Shown: positions 24,219 to 33,209 of the stretch, one piece after another
Layout: each line of letters starts with the position of its first letter
Numbering within the stretch: position 1 is the first letter of the stretch
Source: Longispora albida DSM 44784
Lineage (GTDB): Bacteria; Actinomycetota; Actinomycetes; Mycobacteriales; Micromonosporaceae
Assembly: GCF_000379825.1 (NCBI RefSeq)
Contig: NZ_KB903835.1
Coordinates: 331,637 to 395,636 of the forward strand
DNA: 64,000 nucleotides
Direction of reading: 5' to 3'
Made by a program: the position numbers and the translations under genes
Notes under the pieces: model-generated
Database searches by the model: none
Told to the model about the DNA's origin: nothing
The model's input: the letters and a program-made list of their open reading frames with translations, nothing else

Positions 24219-25471
24219 GAACGCCCGCCCTCGGTACCCGGAGCAGGCTCACCCGGGCCGGTGATCACAGCCGGGGCGGAGACGGGCCTGCCCCAGAACT
24301 CGTCCTCGTACACCTCGCTGTACCGGACGCCCGGTTCTTCCGCCTCCCCGCCGATCACGCCCGACCGGCCGGGCCGGGGACTCGGCCCCGTGGCCGGCTG
24401 CCGCGCGGGTGGCGGCGGGGTGACCTTCGGGGTCTCGCCGAGCACGGCGGGCACGACCCCGGCTGGCCGGCTGACCGCAGGCCGGGCACCCTGAATCGCG
24501 CCGGACCCGGACCCAGGCCCAGCGGTACCGCCCAACATCGCGGGAACCGTACGCCGGGCAGGCAGGTTGTCGAGCAGCCCGGTCTTACGCGGCCCCGCTG
24601 CCCGCTCCGTTCCCTGGCTGGTCAGCGGCACCGGACCAGTGATCGGCAACGCAGGCCCGGCCTGCGGTCCCGGCCCGGGGGCAGGCGCCACAGGAGCTGG
24701 CGCTGGTGGAGCGGGCGCGGGCGGCGGCTGAATCGGGGCTCCACTCTGGACAACAGGCCCGGTACTGGCCACAGGCCCGGCCCCAACAGGCGTACCAACA
24801 GGCCCAACAGGCGGGCTGTAAGCAGCAGCGACCGGAGCAGGCGCCGGCACCGCCGGAGGTACCGGGCTCGGGTTCACCACCGGGCTCAGCGGCTGCCAGC
24901 CACCCCCGCCGCCACCCCCGTCGAACGGCAGCGCGGCGTTGTCGGGGTCGCGGGGCCGGAGCCGGGGCGGCACGTACTCGTCCGGCACCTGCATCCGCAC
25001 GTACGTGTCGAGGCTGGCCCGGTTGAACGCGTCCATGATCTGCCGGGCCCGCTCGTCGTCGGCCGGTACCCGGTTCTCGTGGAACGGGTTGAGCTTCGCC
25101 GTCAGGTCCTCGTTGTCGGCCGCGTGCCCGGCGCGGTCGGCGGCGACCCGCCCGAGCTGCTTCTGTGTACCGGAGATCTCGTCGGCGATCGCGAGCAGCG
25201 CCCCGCCGTTCACGGTCGCGTCGGCGGCGACGGCATCGAGCGCGCGAATGAGTTCGTACAGTTTGGACAGATATGCGGCCGCGGCGACGTTGTGCTCCGG
25301 CGGCCACCGCTCGGCGAGCTGGGCCGCGTGCCGCCGCAGGCTGTCGCGGTGCAGGTCGAGCAGCTCGCTGTACCAGCGCCAGGCCATGCCCTGGGCGATG
25401 TTCGGCGCGGCGTGCTCCCTGGCCATGATCGCGGCGAGCTGCGGGGCCGTCTTCCCCTCGAACGGGCCCAC
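24215..25471 (-). CDS. PPE/EspB-like helical protein with long Pro-rich tail
   Basis: A 418-residue protein. Residues 1-175 are helical (AWRWYSELLDLHRDSLRRHAAQLAERW; YLSKLYELIRALDAVAADATVNGG). Residues ~185-395 are low-complexity Pro/Ala/Gly with repeated PAPAP and GPV motifs, and a short acidic end has YSEVYEDEFWGRP. The plan of a helical bundle plus disordered Pro-rich tail resembles PPE and EspB-type ESX substrates. GTG 25471 begins 1 nt after the stop of the preceding PE-like gene, so the two are coupled like PE/PPE pairs. No signal peptide is present. Classification rests on architecture and context, not on a clear PPE motif. Confidence 0.75.
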   Translation of the reverse strand: MGPFEGKTAPQLAAIMAREHAAPNIAQGMAWRWYSELLDLHRDSLRRHAAQLAERWPPEHNVAAAAYLSKLYELIRALDAVAADATVNGGALLAIADEISGTQKQLGRVAADRAGHAADNEDLTAKLNPFHENRVPADDERARQIMDAFNRASLDTYVRMQVPDEYVPPRLRPRDPDNAALPFDGGGGGGGWQPLSPVVNPSPVPPAVPAPAPVAAAYSPPVGPVGTPVGAGPVASTGPVVQSGAPIQPPPAPAPPAPAPVAPAPGPGPQAGPALPITGPVPLTSQGTERAAGPRKTGLLDNLPARRTVPAMLGGTAGPGSGSGAIQGARPAVSRPAGVVPAVLGETPKVTPPPPARQPATGPSPRPGRSGVIGGEAEEPGVRYSEVYEDEFWGRPVSAPAVITGPGEPAPGTEGGRS

Positions 25472-25472
25472 G

Positions 25473-25889
25473 TCAGGCTCGGCCGGGGGCAGGTCGCGGC
25501 GGCAGTACGAGATCGAGATCTGCTTTGATCTGGTCCTGGAGCCCGGCGGCGAACACGTCAGCGGCCTCGTACCTGGCGGCGATCAGCTCGGCGGCCTCGG
25601 CGAGGGCCAGCGTTCCGCTGTGGAAATTGGCTGCTGCCTGGGCCGCGCGCTGGATGCACTGCTGGTCGTGCTCGCGGAGCAGGCTCAGGTTCGGGATCTC
25701 CTGCGTGTTGCCCATGCGCGGCCCGCGCTCGAACTCCGGCCGCACGTGCGCGTCCCAGGCCCGCCGGAAGTTCTCCTCCAGCTCACGGCGCAGCGCGGTC
25801 GCGAAGTCGGTCAGCGAGGTGATCTCGACCTGGATGGTCTGGTACGCGGCGGAGCCGCCGTCGGGAGCACCAGGAGAACTGGAATTCAC
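25473..25889 (-). CDS. PE-like helical ESX substrate/partner
   Basis: A 138-residue mostly helical protein: TSLTDFATALRRELEENFRRAWDAHV, LSLLREHDQQCIQRAAQAAANFHSGTLALAEAAELIAARYEAADVFAAGLQDQI, then a Pro-rich end. The YEAAD segment fits the Y-x3-D/E ESX export signal. GTG 25889 is chosen because GGGAGGGGG lies about 6 nt upstream; an ATG 20 codons earlier (25949) lacks a ribosome site. It is tightly coupled to the PPE-like gene. It probably forms a heterodimer with that product, as PE/PPE or EsxA/B pairs do. Confidence 0.75.
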   Translation of the reverse strand: MNSSSPGAPDGGSAAYQTIQVEITSLTDFATALRRELEENFRRAWDAHVRPEFERGPRMGNTQEIPNLSLLREHDQQCIQRAAQAAANFHSGTLALAEAAELIAARYEAADVFAAGLQDQIKADLDLVLPPRPAPGRA

Positions 25890-25973
25890 CGCGAACCCCC
25901 TCCCAGACCGCAGACGTTGCCCTTCGAGACTAGTGGATGCGTCAAGCATCGCCCCACCCTCAGTACAGGGGAA

Positions 25974-27044
25974 TCACACCCAGCGTGGCAGGACGATCGC
26001 CTGCGCGTGCCGGAAGCCCAGCATGCCCAGCCGGCCGCCGAGGAAGTCCGACTCCGGCACCCGGAGGACCTCGCCCGACGGGTTGTAGAAGATCAGATCC
26101 GGCCGGTCGTGCCCGATGAGCAGCACGTAGTGCCGGGGGTACGCGTCGCCGATCAACACGGGCACGACCTCGCCCGCGTACAGCGCGCGGAGGCAGGCCA
26201 GCAGCGCGGAACTCACCGACAGCGGATCCGTGTCATCGACGATCTTCCACCGGCACGCGTAGCCGAGGGCCTTGCTGAGCCCCCACGGCGTGGTCCCGAG
26301 CGCCTGCGGCCACAGCGAGTTCGTCGCGCGGTGGATGCGGCGCTGCTCCAGGGCCAGCCGGGTCGCGAAGCCCACCTCGCCGGTCAGCCGCAGCGCGTAC
26401 ACCGGATCGTTGATCGTCCTGGTCAGCAGGACCACCATCGAGCCGCAGGTCGTGCCGTCACACTGCTGCACCGGAACGTCCTCGAACCGCACAGGCCCCG
26501 TGACCAGCGGATTCACCAGGCGCAGATGCCTGTCCAGCCAGGACTCCGGTTTGCCCCGGACGAGATCCGCGAAGGCTTCGACGGCGGCGATCGGATGGTC
26601 GCAGGCCAGGGCCTTTATCAGGTACGAGCGTTCCACCGGCCCAGAAGCGGCTGCGAGCATCTCCCCCGTCCGCAACGCTCCGGCCGCCCGCCACTGGCGC
26701 ACGTTGACCCGGCCGGCGTAGAGGCGGGCGTCCTCCGGCGGGCAGCCTGCCTCGGTGAGCGCCTGCACCCGCGCCCGGCCCTGGTACTCGGCGAGCCGCC
26801 CCAGCAGCTCGTCCTGCGCCAGCCGCACAGCCCTGTACCTGGCCAGCGGCCCCCGGGCCCCCGCAGCCAGCTCCAGTGCCGCCGCGAAAGCGCTGATCGC
26901 CGTGCCCAGCCCGGACAGCTCCGGTGTGCCCTCGTAGATCCCGGCCAGCGCGCGCAGCCCGTCCGGGTCGCCGCGCGGGCTGCGCAGCGCCCTGGTCAGC
27001 GGCGGCGGGACGAACGCCCTGGCGAGCGTGCTGACCTGGATCAC
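25974..27044 (-). CDS. Putative papain-like cysteine peptidase of the ESX locus
   Basis: A 356-residue protein. Residues 1-175 are helical with no known domain. The C-terminal half has a papain-type arrangement: Gln194 then Cys200 in QCDGTTCGS (Gln-x5-Cys, as papain Gln19/Cys25), His305 in YPRHYVLLIG and Asn321 in FYNPSGEV. This gives the oxyanion Gln and a Cys-His-Asn triad in canonical order. There is no signal peptide or membrane segment, so it is cytosolic or an ESX substrate. GTG 27044 overlaps the stop of the 56-aa gene (GTGA). The role is unknown; it could process ESX substrates or be an effector. Confidence 0.8.
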   Translation of the reverse strand: MIQVSTLARAFVPPPLTRALRSPRGDPDGLRALAGIYEGTPELSGLGTAISAFAAALELAAGARGPLARYRAVRLAQDELLGRLAEYQGRARVQALTEAGCPPEDARLYAGRVNVRQWRAAGALRTGEMLAAASGPVERSYLIKALACDHPIAAVEAFADLVRGKPESWLDRHLRLVNPLVTGPVRFEDVPVQQCDGTTCGSMVVLLTRTINDPVYALRLTGEVGFATRLALEQRRIHRATNSLWPQALGTTPWGLSKALGYACRWKIVDDTDPLSVSSALLACLRALYAGEVVPVLIGDAYPRHYVLLIGHDRPDLIFYNPSGEVLRVPESDFLGGRLGMLGFRHAQAIVLPRWV

Positions 27045-27211
27045 GGCAGCTCCCCGGGGCGCAGGTCGCCGGGGCTGTCCTGCCTCAGGGCCAGCTCGCG
27101 CAGCCAGGCCTCGGAAGCCCGCTCGTGGGCCGCAGCCAGCTCCGGATCGCCGAACACGTCGCCGAACCGATCCGTGACCGCCCTGACCGCCACCCTCAGC
27201 TCATCGAGCAT
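27041..27211 (-). CDS. 56-residue helical protein between eccC and Cys peptidase genes
   Basis: A short protein beginning MLDELRVAVRAVTDRF and ending PGDLRPGELP, one or two amphipathic helices. It starts 9 bp after the eccC stop with GAGG just before the ATG. Its stop overlaps the next GTG (GTGA). Tight coupling on both sides supports it as a real gene. No family is recognised; it may be a small partner of the cysteine peptidase candidate. Confidence 0.65.
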   Translation of the reverse strand: MLDELRVAVRAVTDRFGDVFGDPELAAAHERASEAWLRELALRQDSPGDLRPGELP

Positions 27212-27220
27212 CCTCAAATT

Positions 27221-30200
27221 CTAGGGGCCGGCGGGGTGCGCGTGGGTCAACTGAACGAGCTGACTCCCGTCCTTCCGGGTGACCAGCCAGCCCCGGCCGG
27301 GTGGCTGGGGTCCTGGCCGGACGGTGCCGAGCAGCGCGCCCTCCTCCCTGTTCCCCGAGAGCACGACGCCGGGGCTGCTCAGCTCGCGCAGCCGCTGGAC
27401 GACCGGCTCGTACAGGCCCCGGCCAGCCCCGCCGGTACTCCGCGCGAGGATCAGGTGCAGGCCGGTGTCGCGGGCCTGTGGCAGGTAGTCCAGGAGCGGA
27501 GCCAGCGGGTTCGGCCCGGCTGTCACCAGGTCGTAGTCGTCGACCAGGACGAAGCACTCCGGGCCGGCCCACCAGCTGCGGTCGCGGTGCTGCTCGGGAG
27601 TCAGGTCGTGCGGCGGGAGCCGGTCCTTCATCCCGGCGGCCACCGACTGGATCAGGTGCAGCGTGCTCGCCGCGTTCGTCCCGTACCCGATCAGGTGTTC
27701 AGCCTCCACCGCGCCGAGCAGCGAGCGCCGGTAGTCGACCAGGATGATCCGGGCCTCCTGCGGCGAGTACCGGCTGGTGATCGCCTCGGCCATCGCCCGG
27801 AGAAACGTGGACTTGCCAGAACCGGAGTCCCCGAATAGCAGGAAGTGCGGCTCGGCGGCGAAGTCGGTGTACACCGGCTGGAGGTCCGACTCGCCCACCC
27901 CGAGCGGGATGCGCAGCCCGTCGGCCCGGCCGGTGATCGGCGGCACCGAATCCGGCAGCAGCCGGACGGCAGGCGCGTGCTGGCCGTGCCACGCCGACCT
28001 GGCCAGCTCCACGAGCTGCGCGCAGCCCTGGGCCAGGTCCTCGGTACCCTGCTTGCCGTCGATCCGGGGCAGCGCGGCCAGGAAGTGCAGCCCGCCCGGC
28101 AGGATGCCCCGGCCCGGGGCCTTGGCCGGTACCGCCGCTGCGGCCCGCCGGTCGACCAGCGAGTCGCCAGGCTCGCCGAGGCGCAGCTCGTAGCGGGCAC
28201 CGAACAGGTCACGGCTGGCCGGCCGGAAGTCGGCCCAGCGGGCGGCGGTGGCGATCACGTGCACGCCGTACGACAGGCCACGGGCGGCGATGGCGGTGAC
28301 CGTCGCCTCCAGCTCCTCGTACTCCGAGCGCAGCGCGCCCCACCCGTCGACGACCAGGAACACGTCGGCCCCGCCCTCGGCCCGGAACGCCGTCAGGTCG
28401 AGTCCCCGGTCGGCGAAGAGCCGCTCCCGCTCCTGGACCATGCCCAGCACCTCGGCGACCGTGCGGCGGACCGGCTCGGCGTCCCGCCGCCCGGCCACCC
28501 CGCCGACATGCGGCAGCCCGCGCACCGAGGCCAGCGAGCCACCACCGAGGTCGAGGCAGTAGAACTGGGCCCGCGCTGGAGTGCTGGTCAACGCCGTCGC
28601 GGCGATGAGCGCCCGCACCATAGTGGACTTACCAGACAGCGGGCCGCCGACGATCGCCACGTGCCCGGTCAGGTCAGCGCGGAGCAGGTCGCGGCGCTGC
28701 TCGCCCGGCTTGTCGATGATGCCGGCCGGTACGTGCAGCGAGTCGCGCAGCTCGGGGTTGGTGACGGTCAGGCCGCGTTCGCGCTCGGTCACCAGCGGTG
28801 CGAGCAGCTGGTCGAGGGTCGGCGGGTCCTCCAGCGGCGGCAGCCACACCTGGTGCGCCAGCGTGCCCCGGCCCTCCATTCTGGACACCAGGACGTCCAG
28901 CAGGCTCTCCGACCCGGTCTCCTCCTGCTCTGGCGCGGCCACCGGGGCCACGTACCGGCTGCCGTAGTCCAGTACCTGCGACGCGGCCCGCACAGCCCCC
29001 AGGCCGGCGTCGCGCCGGTGCGCCCCCGACACGTACGCCGCCTTGAACTGGGTCAGCGGTTCCGTGCCGTTCCGCAGGTACCCGTGGCCGGGGCTCCGGG
29101 GCAGCTCGAAGGCGTCCGGCACGCCGAGGACGATGCGGGACTCGACGGCGGAGAAGGTGCGCAGGCCGATCCGGTACGACAGATGGGTGTCGAGCCCGCG
29201 CAGCTTGCCTTCCTCCAGCCGTTGCGAGGCCAGCAGCAGGTGCACGCCGAGCGACCGCCCGACCCGTCCGATCTGGACGAACACGTCGATGAACGTGGGC
29301 CGCGCCGTCAGCAGCTCCGAGAACTCGTCACACACGATCAGCAGGCTCGGCAACGGTGCCAGCGGCGCGCCGCCAGCCCGGGCCTTCTCGTACTCCCGCG
29401 CGGACGCGAAGTTGCCGGCCGCGCGCAGCAACTCCTGCCTGCGTACCAGCTCGCCCTGCAACGCCTCCGTCATCCGGTCGACCAGGTGCAGCTCGTCGGC
29501 GAGGTTCGTGATGACGGCACTGGTGTGCGGGAGCTTGTCCATGCTCGCGAAGGTCGCGCCGCCCTTGAAATCCACGAGGACGAAGTTCAGCGTCTCCGGC
29601 GAGTGCCCGGCGGCCAGCCCCAGCACCAGCGTCCGCAGCAACTCCGACTTACCGGAACCCGTCGCGCCGATCAGCAGCCCGTGCGGTCCCATGCCGTCCT
29701 GCGCTGGTTCCTTCAGGTCCAGCTCGATCGGCTCCCCGTCGGGGCCCTCGCCGATCGGCACGCGCAGCCGGTCGCGCTCGCCGCGCACGGCCCACCCCGG
29801 CACCGGGTCGAACGCGTACGGGTCGCCCAGCTCCATCAGCTCAGCCAGCCCCAGCGCGGACTTCTGCCCGGACGTGGCTGCGGCGAGGCGCAACGGGGAG
29901 AGCTGACGGCACAGCGCCTCGTGCTCGGCGAGCCCCAGCGCGTCGGGCTGCCCGATCCACGAGCTGTCCGCCTGCGTCGTGCTGACCAGCTTCTCCGCCG
30001 TCACGTCGAACACGATCGTCGTCCGGTCAGGCGTTCGCGGCGGCCGGCTCGACAGGTCCACAATGGTCACCCCGGCGACTCCGCCGTCCGTCATCAGGTG
30101 CTGCGAACCGGCCAGGTCGCCGCCGTCCACGATCACGACGAGGTGGGGGCCGGTCGCAGTGCCCTGCCCGAAGCGCGGCCGGTTCGCCAGCACGTCGCCG

Positions 30201-31081
30201 AGCAGCGACTCCACGCCGGTCGCCGACGGGGCGATCAGCCGGACAGCCCCGAGCGCGTCGGCCCGGGACGGGTGCAGCGCGTGCGGAAGCCACTTCATGT
30301 GCTCCCACTCCTGCCGCCGGTTGTTCGCCGCGCAGACGGCGAAACGGACATCCTCCGGGGCCTGCAAAGTGGACAGCTGCGCGATCATCGCCCGGACCCA
30401 GTCGAGACTGGCGATCCGCTCGCCCCCCACGTACACCTTGGAAAAAGACCGCAGGGACAGCGCCACCGGAAGGTCGGGAATGACCTGGTACGTGGAGATG
30501 AACCGGCGCAGCGCGACCGCCGTCATCGGCTCCAGATCCTCGACAGCCTTGGTCTGCTCGGCGCGCAGCGGCGTGAGCAGTTCCTGCGGCCCGAGCCCCA
30601 TCCGGACCGTCAGGTAGTCGGCGTCGCCCGGCCGCCGCTCCCACAGCCGGTGGCTGGCGGCCGTCGACCAGAGCGCGGCCGGATCGGGGTGCCGGTGGTG
30701 CATGGCGGCCCGCTGCGCGGCGATGCTCCGCCGGACCTTCTTCCGCATCTGCGCCAGGTACCGCATGTAGTCGCGGCGCTGGGCCATCAGTTCGGCCTTC
30801 TTCGGCTGCCCGCCCTGCACCGCGAGGCTGGTCGCGAGCATCCCGACCGAGGACAGCCCGAACAGGCCACCCATGATCCACTGGAGGGTGCTGCCGCTGC
30901 GGCCGACGAACATGAACGCCATCGCCCCGCTCCCGGCGAGCATCGGCAGCATCATGAGCAGCTGCGTCCAGCCCCGGCCGGTGATCTGCGGCAGCTCCGG
31001 CGGCGCGTTGAGCACGATGTCACCGCTGGGCAGCTCGGGTCCGGGCCGGCGGGCCGGCCGCTTCACGACGACGGTACTCAC
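27221..31081 (-). CDS. eccC: EccC, fused EccCa/EccCb FtsK-SpoIIIE ATPase of type VII secretion
   Basis: A 1286-residue motor ATPase. The conserved start STVVVKRPARRPGPELPSG precedes two membrane helices (residues ~38-60 and 66-88). Three FtsK-like ATPase domains follow: D1 with IGATGSGKSEL and LIVCDEFSELL, D2 with GGPLSGKSTM and FLVVDGWGAL, D3 with GDSGSGKSTF and FVLVDDYDLV. Walker motifs look intact in all three. It recognises export signals and drives secretion. GTG 31081 is chosen by family start; GTG 31141, overlapping the M13 peptidase stop (GTGA), is an in-frame alternative and implies coupling. Mycobacterial ESX-1 splits this protein in two. Confidence 0.97.
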   Translation of the reverse strand: MSTVVVKRPARRPGPELPSGDIVLNAPPELPQITGRGWTQLLMMLPMLAGSGAMAFMFVGRSGSTLQWIMGGLFGLSSVGMLATSLAVQGGQPKKAELMAQRRDYMRYLAQMRKKVRRSIAAQRAAMHHRHPDPAALWSTAASHRLWERRPGDADYLTVRMGLGPQELLTPLRAEQTKAVEDLEPMTAVALRRFISTYQVIPDLPVALSLRSFSKVYVGGERIASLDWVRAMIAQLSTLQAPEDVRFAVCAANNRRQEWEHMKWLPHALHPSRADALGAVRLIAPSATGVESLLGDVLANRPRFGQGTATGPHLVVIVDGGDLAGSQHLMTDGGVAGVTIVDLSSRPPRTPDRTTIVFDVTAEKLVSTTQADSSWIGQPDALGLAEHEALCRQLSPLRLAAATSGQKSALGLAELMELGDPYAFDPVPGWAVRGERDRLRVPIGEGPDGEPIELDLKEPAQDGMGPHGLLIGATGSGKSELLRTLVLGLAAGHSPETLNFVLVDFKGGATFASMDKLPHTSAVITNLADELHLVDRMTEALQGELVRRQELLRAAGNFASAREYEKARAGGAPLAPLPSLLIVCDEFSELLTARPTFIDVFVQIGRVGRSLGVHLLLASQRLEEGKLRGLDTHLSYRIGLRTFSAVESRIVLGVPDAFELPRSPGHGYLRNGTEPLTQFKAAYVSGAHRRDAGLGAVRAASQVLDYGSRYVAPVAAPEQEETGSESLLDVLVSRMEGRGTLAHQVWLPPLEDPPTLDQLLAPLVTERERGLTVTNPELRDSLHVPAGIIDKPGEQRRDLLRADLTGHVAIVGGPLSGKSTMVRALIAATALTSTPARAQFYCLDLGGGSLASVRGLPHVGGVAGRRDAEPVRRTVAEVLGMVQERERLFADRGLDLTAFRAEGGADVFLVVDGWGALRSEYEELEATVTAIAARGLSYGVHVIATAARWADFRPASRDLFGARYELRLGEPGDSLVDRRAAAAVPAKAPGRGILPGGLHFLAALPRIDGKQGTEDLAQGCAQLVELARSAWHGQHAPAVRLLPDSVPPITGRADGLRIPLGVGESDLQPVYTDFAAEPHFLLFGDSGSGKSTFLRAMAEAITSRYSPQEARIILVDYRRSLLGAVEAEHLIGYGTNAASTLHLIQSVAAGMKDRLPPHDLTPEQHRDRSWWAGPECFVLVDDYDLVTAGPNPLAPLLDYLPQARDTGLHLILARSTGGAGRGLYEPVVQRLRELSSPGVVLSGNREEGALLGTVRPGPQPPGRGWLVTRKDGSQLVQLTHAHPAGP

Positions 31082-31137
31082 CCGCGCCACGGTAGTGCTG
31101 AGCCGCCCGGCACCGGAAGTGGCGCCGGGCGGGACGG

Positions 31138-33114
31138 TCACCAGATCCGGACGCGGTCGGCCGGGGCGAGGTACAGGTCGTCTCCAGGCTGGACGTCGAA
31201 CGCCTGGTAGAAGGCATCGATGTTGCGGACCACGCCGTTGCACCGGAACTCGGCCGGCGCGTGGGGGTCGGTGGCCAGCTTCACCAGGGCGTGCTCGTCG
31301 CGGTACTTCAGCCGCCACGCCTGCGCCCAGCTGAGGAAGACCCGCTGCAACCCCGTGAAACCGTCCAGTACCGGGCCCTGCGCGCCGCCGAGGGCGATCC
31401 GGTACGCCTCCAGGGCGATCGACAGCCCGCCCAGGTCGCCGATGTTCTCGCCGACCGTGAGCGCGCCGTTGACCAGCTGCCCGGGCAGCGCCCGCGGTGA
31501 GTACTGGTCGTACTGGGCGATCAGCGCCCCCGTCCGCACGCCGAACTCGGCCCGGTCAGCGTCGGTCCACCAGTCGACCAGGTTGCCCGCGCTGTCGTAC
31601 TTGGCGCCCTGGTCGTCGAAGGCGTGCCCGATCTCGTGCCCGATGACCGCCCCGATCGCCCCGTAGTTGGCGGCGTCGTCGGCCTCCGGGTCGAAGAACG
31701 GTGGCCGCAGGATCGCTGCCGGGAAGGTGATGTCGTTCATGGTGAAGCGGTGGAACGCGTTCACGGTCTGCGGTGTCGTCACCCACTCGTCCCGGTCGAC
31801 CGGCCGCCCGAGCTTGTTCAGTATCCGGTCGTGTTCGAAGGCCCGCCCGCGCCGGACGTTGCCGATCAGGTCGGCCGGATCCACGGCCAGCGCCGTGTAG
31901 TCCCGCCACGTCTGCGGGTACCCGATCTTCAGCGCGATGCTGTCCAGCTTGGCCAGGGCTGCGGTCTTGGTCGCGGCGCCCATCCAGTCCAGCCCGGTGA
32001 TGCTGCGCCGGTACGCCTCCCTGAGGTTCTCCACCAGGACGGCCATCCGGGCCTTCGACTCCGGCGGGAAGTGCCTGGCCACGAAGAGCTGGCCGGCGGC
32101 CTCACCGAGCAGGCTCTCCACGAGGGCGACGCCGCGCTTCCAGCGCCCGGGCAGCTCGGTGGCGCCGCTGAGCCGGTTGCCGTAGAAGGCGAAGTCCTCG
32201 TCGACCAGCTCGGCCGTCAGGTACTGCGCCCGGGAACGCACCAAGCGCCAGGTGGCCCACGCCTGCCAGTCCGCCAGCGGCCGGGCAGCCCACAGCTCCG
32301 TGAAGGCCGCCACGTAGCCGGGCTGGCGGACGACCAGCTCGGCGAGCCGATCGGCCGCTGGTCCCTGTGTCCCCGCTGCGAACTCGGCGGCCCAGGCCGC
32401 CCAGTCGAAACCTGGGTGCTCGGCGACGAGCCGGTCGAAGGTGTACAGGTTGTAGCCGAGTTCGGCGTTCCGGCAGGTGACCACGTCCCAGTGCCCGGCG
32501 GCCAGCTCGCGCTCAAGCTCGAACACCCGGGCAGGCGCGGTGGCGTCGAAACCCACACCGGCCAGGGTGAACATCCGTCCGATGTGCTCGACGTACGCCG
32601 CCCGGAGGTCAGCGTGCCTGTCCTCGCGGTAGTAGGACTCGTCCGGCAGCCCCAGGCCCGACTGGAAGACGCTGAGCAGGTACCGCTGTGAGTTCTTCGC
32701 GTCGGGGAGCACGTAGCAGGTGAGCGCGCCGTCGACCCCGGTCCGGTGGAGCTGGCCGAGCACGGCGGCCAGGGCGCGGCGGTCTGCGGCGTCGCGGATC
32801 GCGGCCAGTTCCCCGGCGAGCGGCTCCAGGCCGCTGGCCTCGACCGCCGCTGTGTCCATGAAACTCGCGTACAGGTCGCCGATCTTGCGCTCCGGCGAAC
32901 CAGGTTCCGCCGCCGAGCCGGCCGCAGCCTCGACCAGCTCACGGACGTCCAGCTCCGCCTGGTCGGCCAGCGCGCGGAACGTGCCGTCGACGGCCCGGTC
33001 GGCGGGGATCTCGTGCTCGTCGAGCCAGCGCCCGTTCACGTGGGCGAACAGGTCGTCCTGTGCCCGGACCCCGGGACGCATGTGCCGCAGTTCAATGCCG
33101 GATTTCGCAGTCAT
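31138..33114 (-). CDS. M13-family (neprilysin/Zmp1-like) zinc metallopeptidase
   Basis: A 658-residue endopeptidase of the normal M13 length. The zinc site HEIGHAFDDQG and third ligand ENIGDLGGLSIA are intact, as are the substrate-binding NAFHRF and the CNGVVRN end region near the conserved C-terminal Trp. No signal peptide or anchor is visible, unlike neprilysin; M. tuberculosis Zmp1 also lacks a classical signal. ATG 33114 is chosen, and GTG 33126 is possible. It is the first gene of the minus-strand operon leading into eccC, with an overlapping or 56-bp junction. That position suggests ESX-linked export or processing, which is inference. Confidence 0.95.
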   Translation of the reverse strand: MTAKSGIELRHMRPGVRAQDDLFAHVNGRWLDEHEIPADRAVDGTFRALADQAELDVRELVEAAAGSAAEPGSPERKIGDLYASFMDTAAVEASGLEPLAGELAAIRDAADRRALAAVLGQLHRTGVDGALTCYVLPDAKNSQRYLLSVFQSGLGLPDESYYREDRHADLRAAYVEHIGRMFTLAGVGFDATAPARVFELERELAAGHWDVVTCRNAELGYNLYTFDRLVAEHPGFDWAAWAAEFAAGTQGPAADRLAELVVRQPGYVAAFTELWAARPLADWQAWATWRLVRSRAQYLTAELVDEDFAFYGNRLSGATELPGRWKRGVALVESLLGEAAGQLFVARHFPPESKARMAVLVENLREAYRRSITGLDWMGAATKTAALAKLDSIALKIGYPQTWRDYTALAVDPADLIGNVRRGRAFEHDRILNKLGRPVDRDEWVTTPQTVNAFHRFTMNDITFPAAILRPPFFDPEADDAANYGAIGAVIGHEIGHAFDDQGAKYDSAGNLVDWWTDADRAEFGVRTGALIAQYDQYSPRALPGQLVNGALTVGENIGDLGGLSIALEAYRIALGGAQGPVLDGFTGLQRVFLSWAQAWRLKYRDEHALVKLATDPHAPAEFRCNGVVRNIDAFYQAFDVQPGDDLYLAPADRVRIW

Positions 33115-33197
33115 ATGGGAACTCACAAGTCTCACGGTGCTTTGTCTGGGCAAGGAAGCTCATCAAAGCAGGCGCCCTCACCGCCAGGCCAGCCCAG

Positions 33198-33203
33198 TAT
33201 GGT
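33198..33203 (+). promoter_or_regulatory. Leaderless-type -10 (TATGGT) for eccD
   Basis: TATGGT ends 6 nt before GTG 33210, within the 95-bp divergent gap between the M13 gene and eccD. Confidence 0.5.
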
Positions 33204-33209
33204 GACCGC

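Noticed and set aside
24622..25307. Alternative minus-strand ORFs inside the PPE-like gene tail
   Set aside because: Out-of-frame reading of the Pro/Ala-rich repeat region.
27845..31210. 1121-codon plus-strand ORF opposite eccC
   Set aside because: Shadow of eccC; repetitive Arg/Gln/Val composition and no domain.
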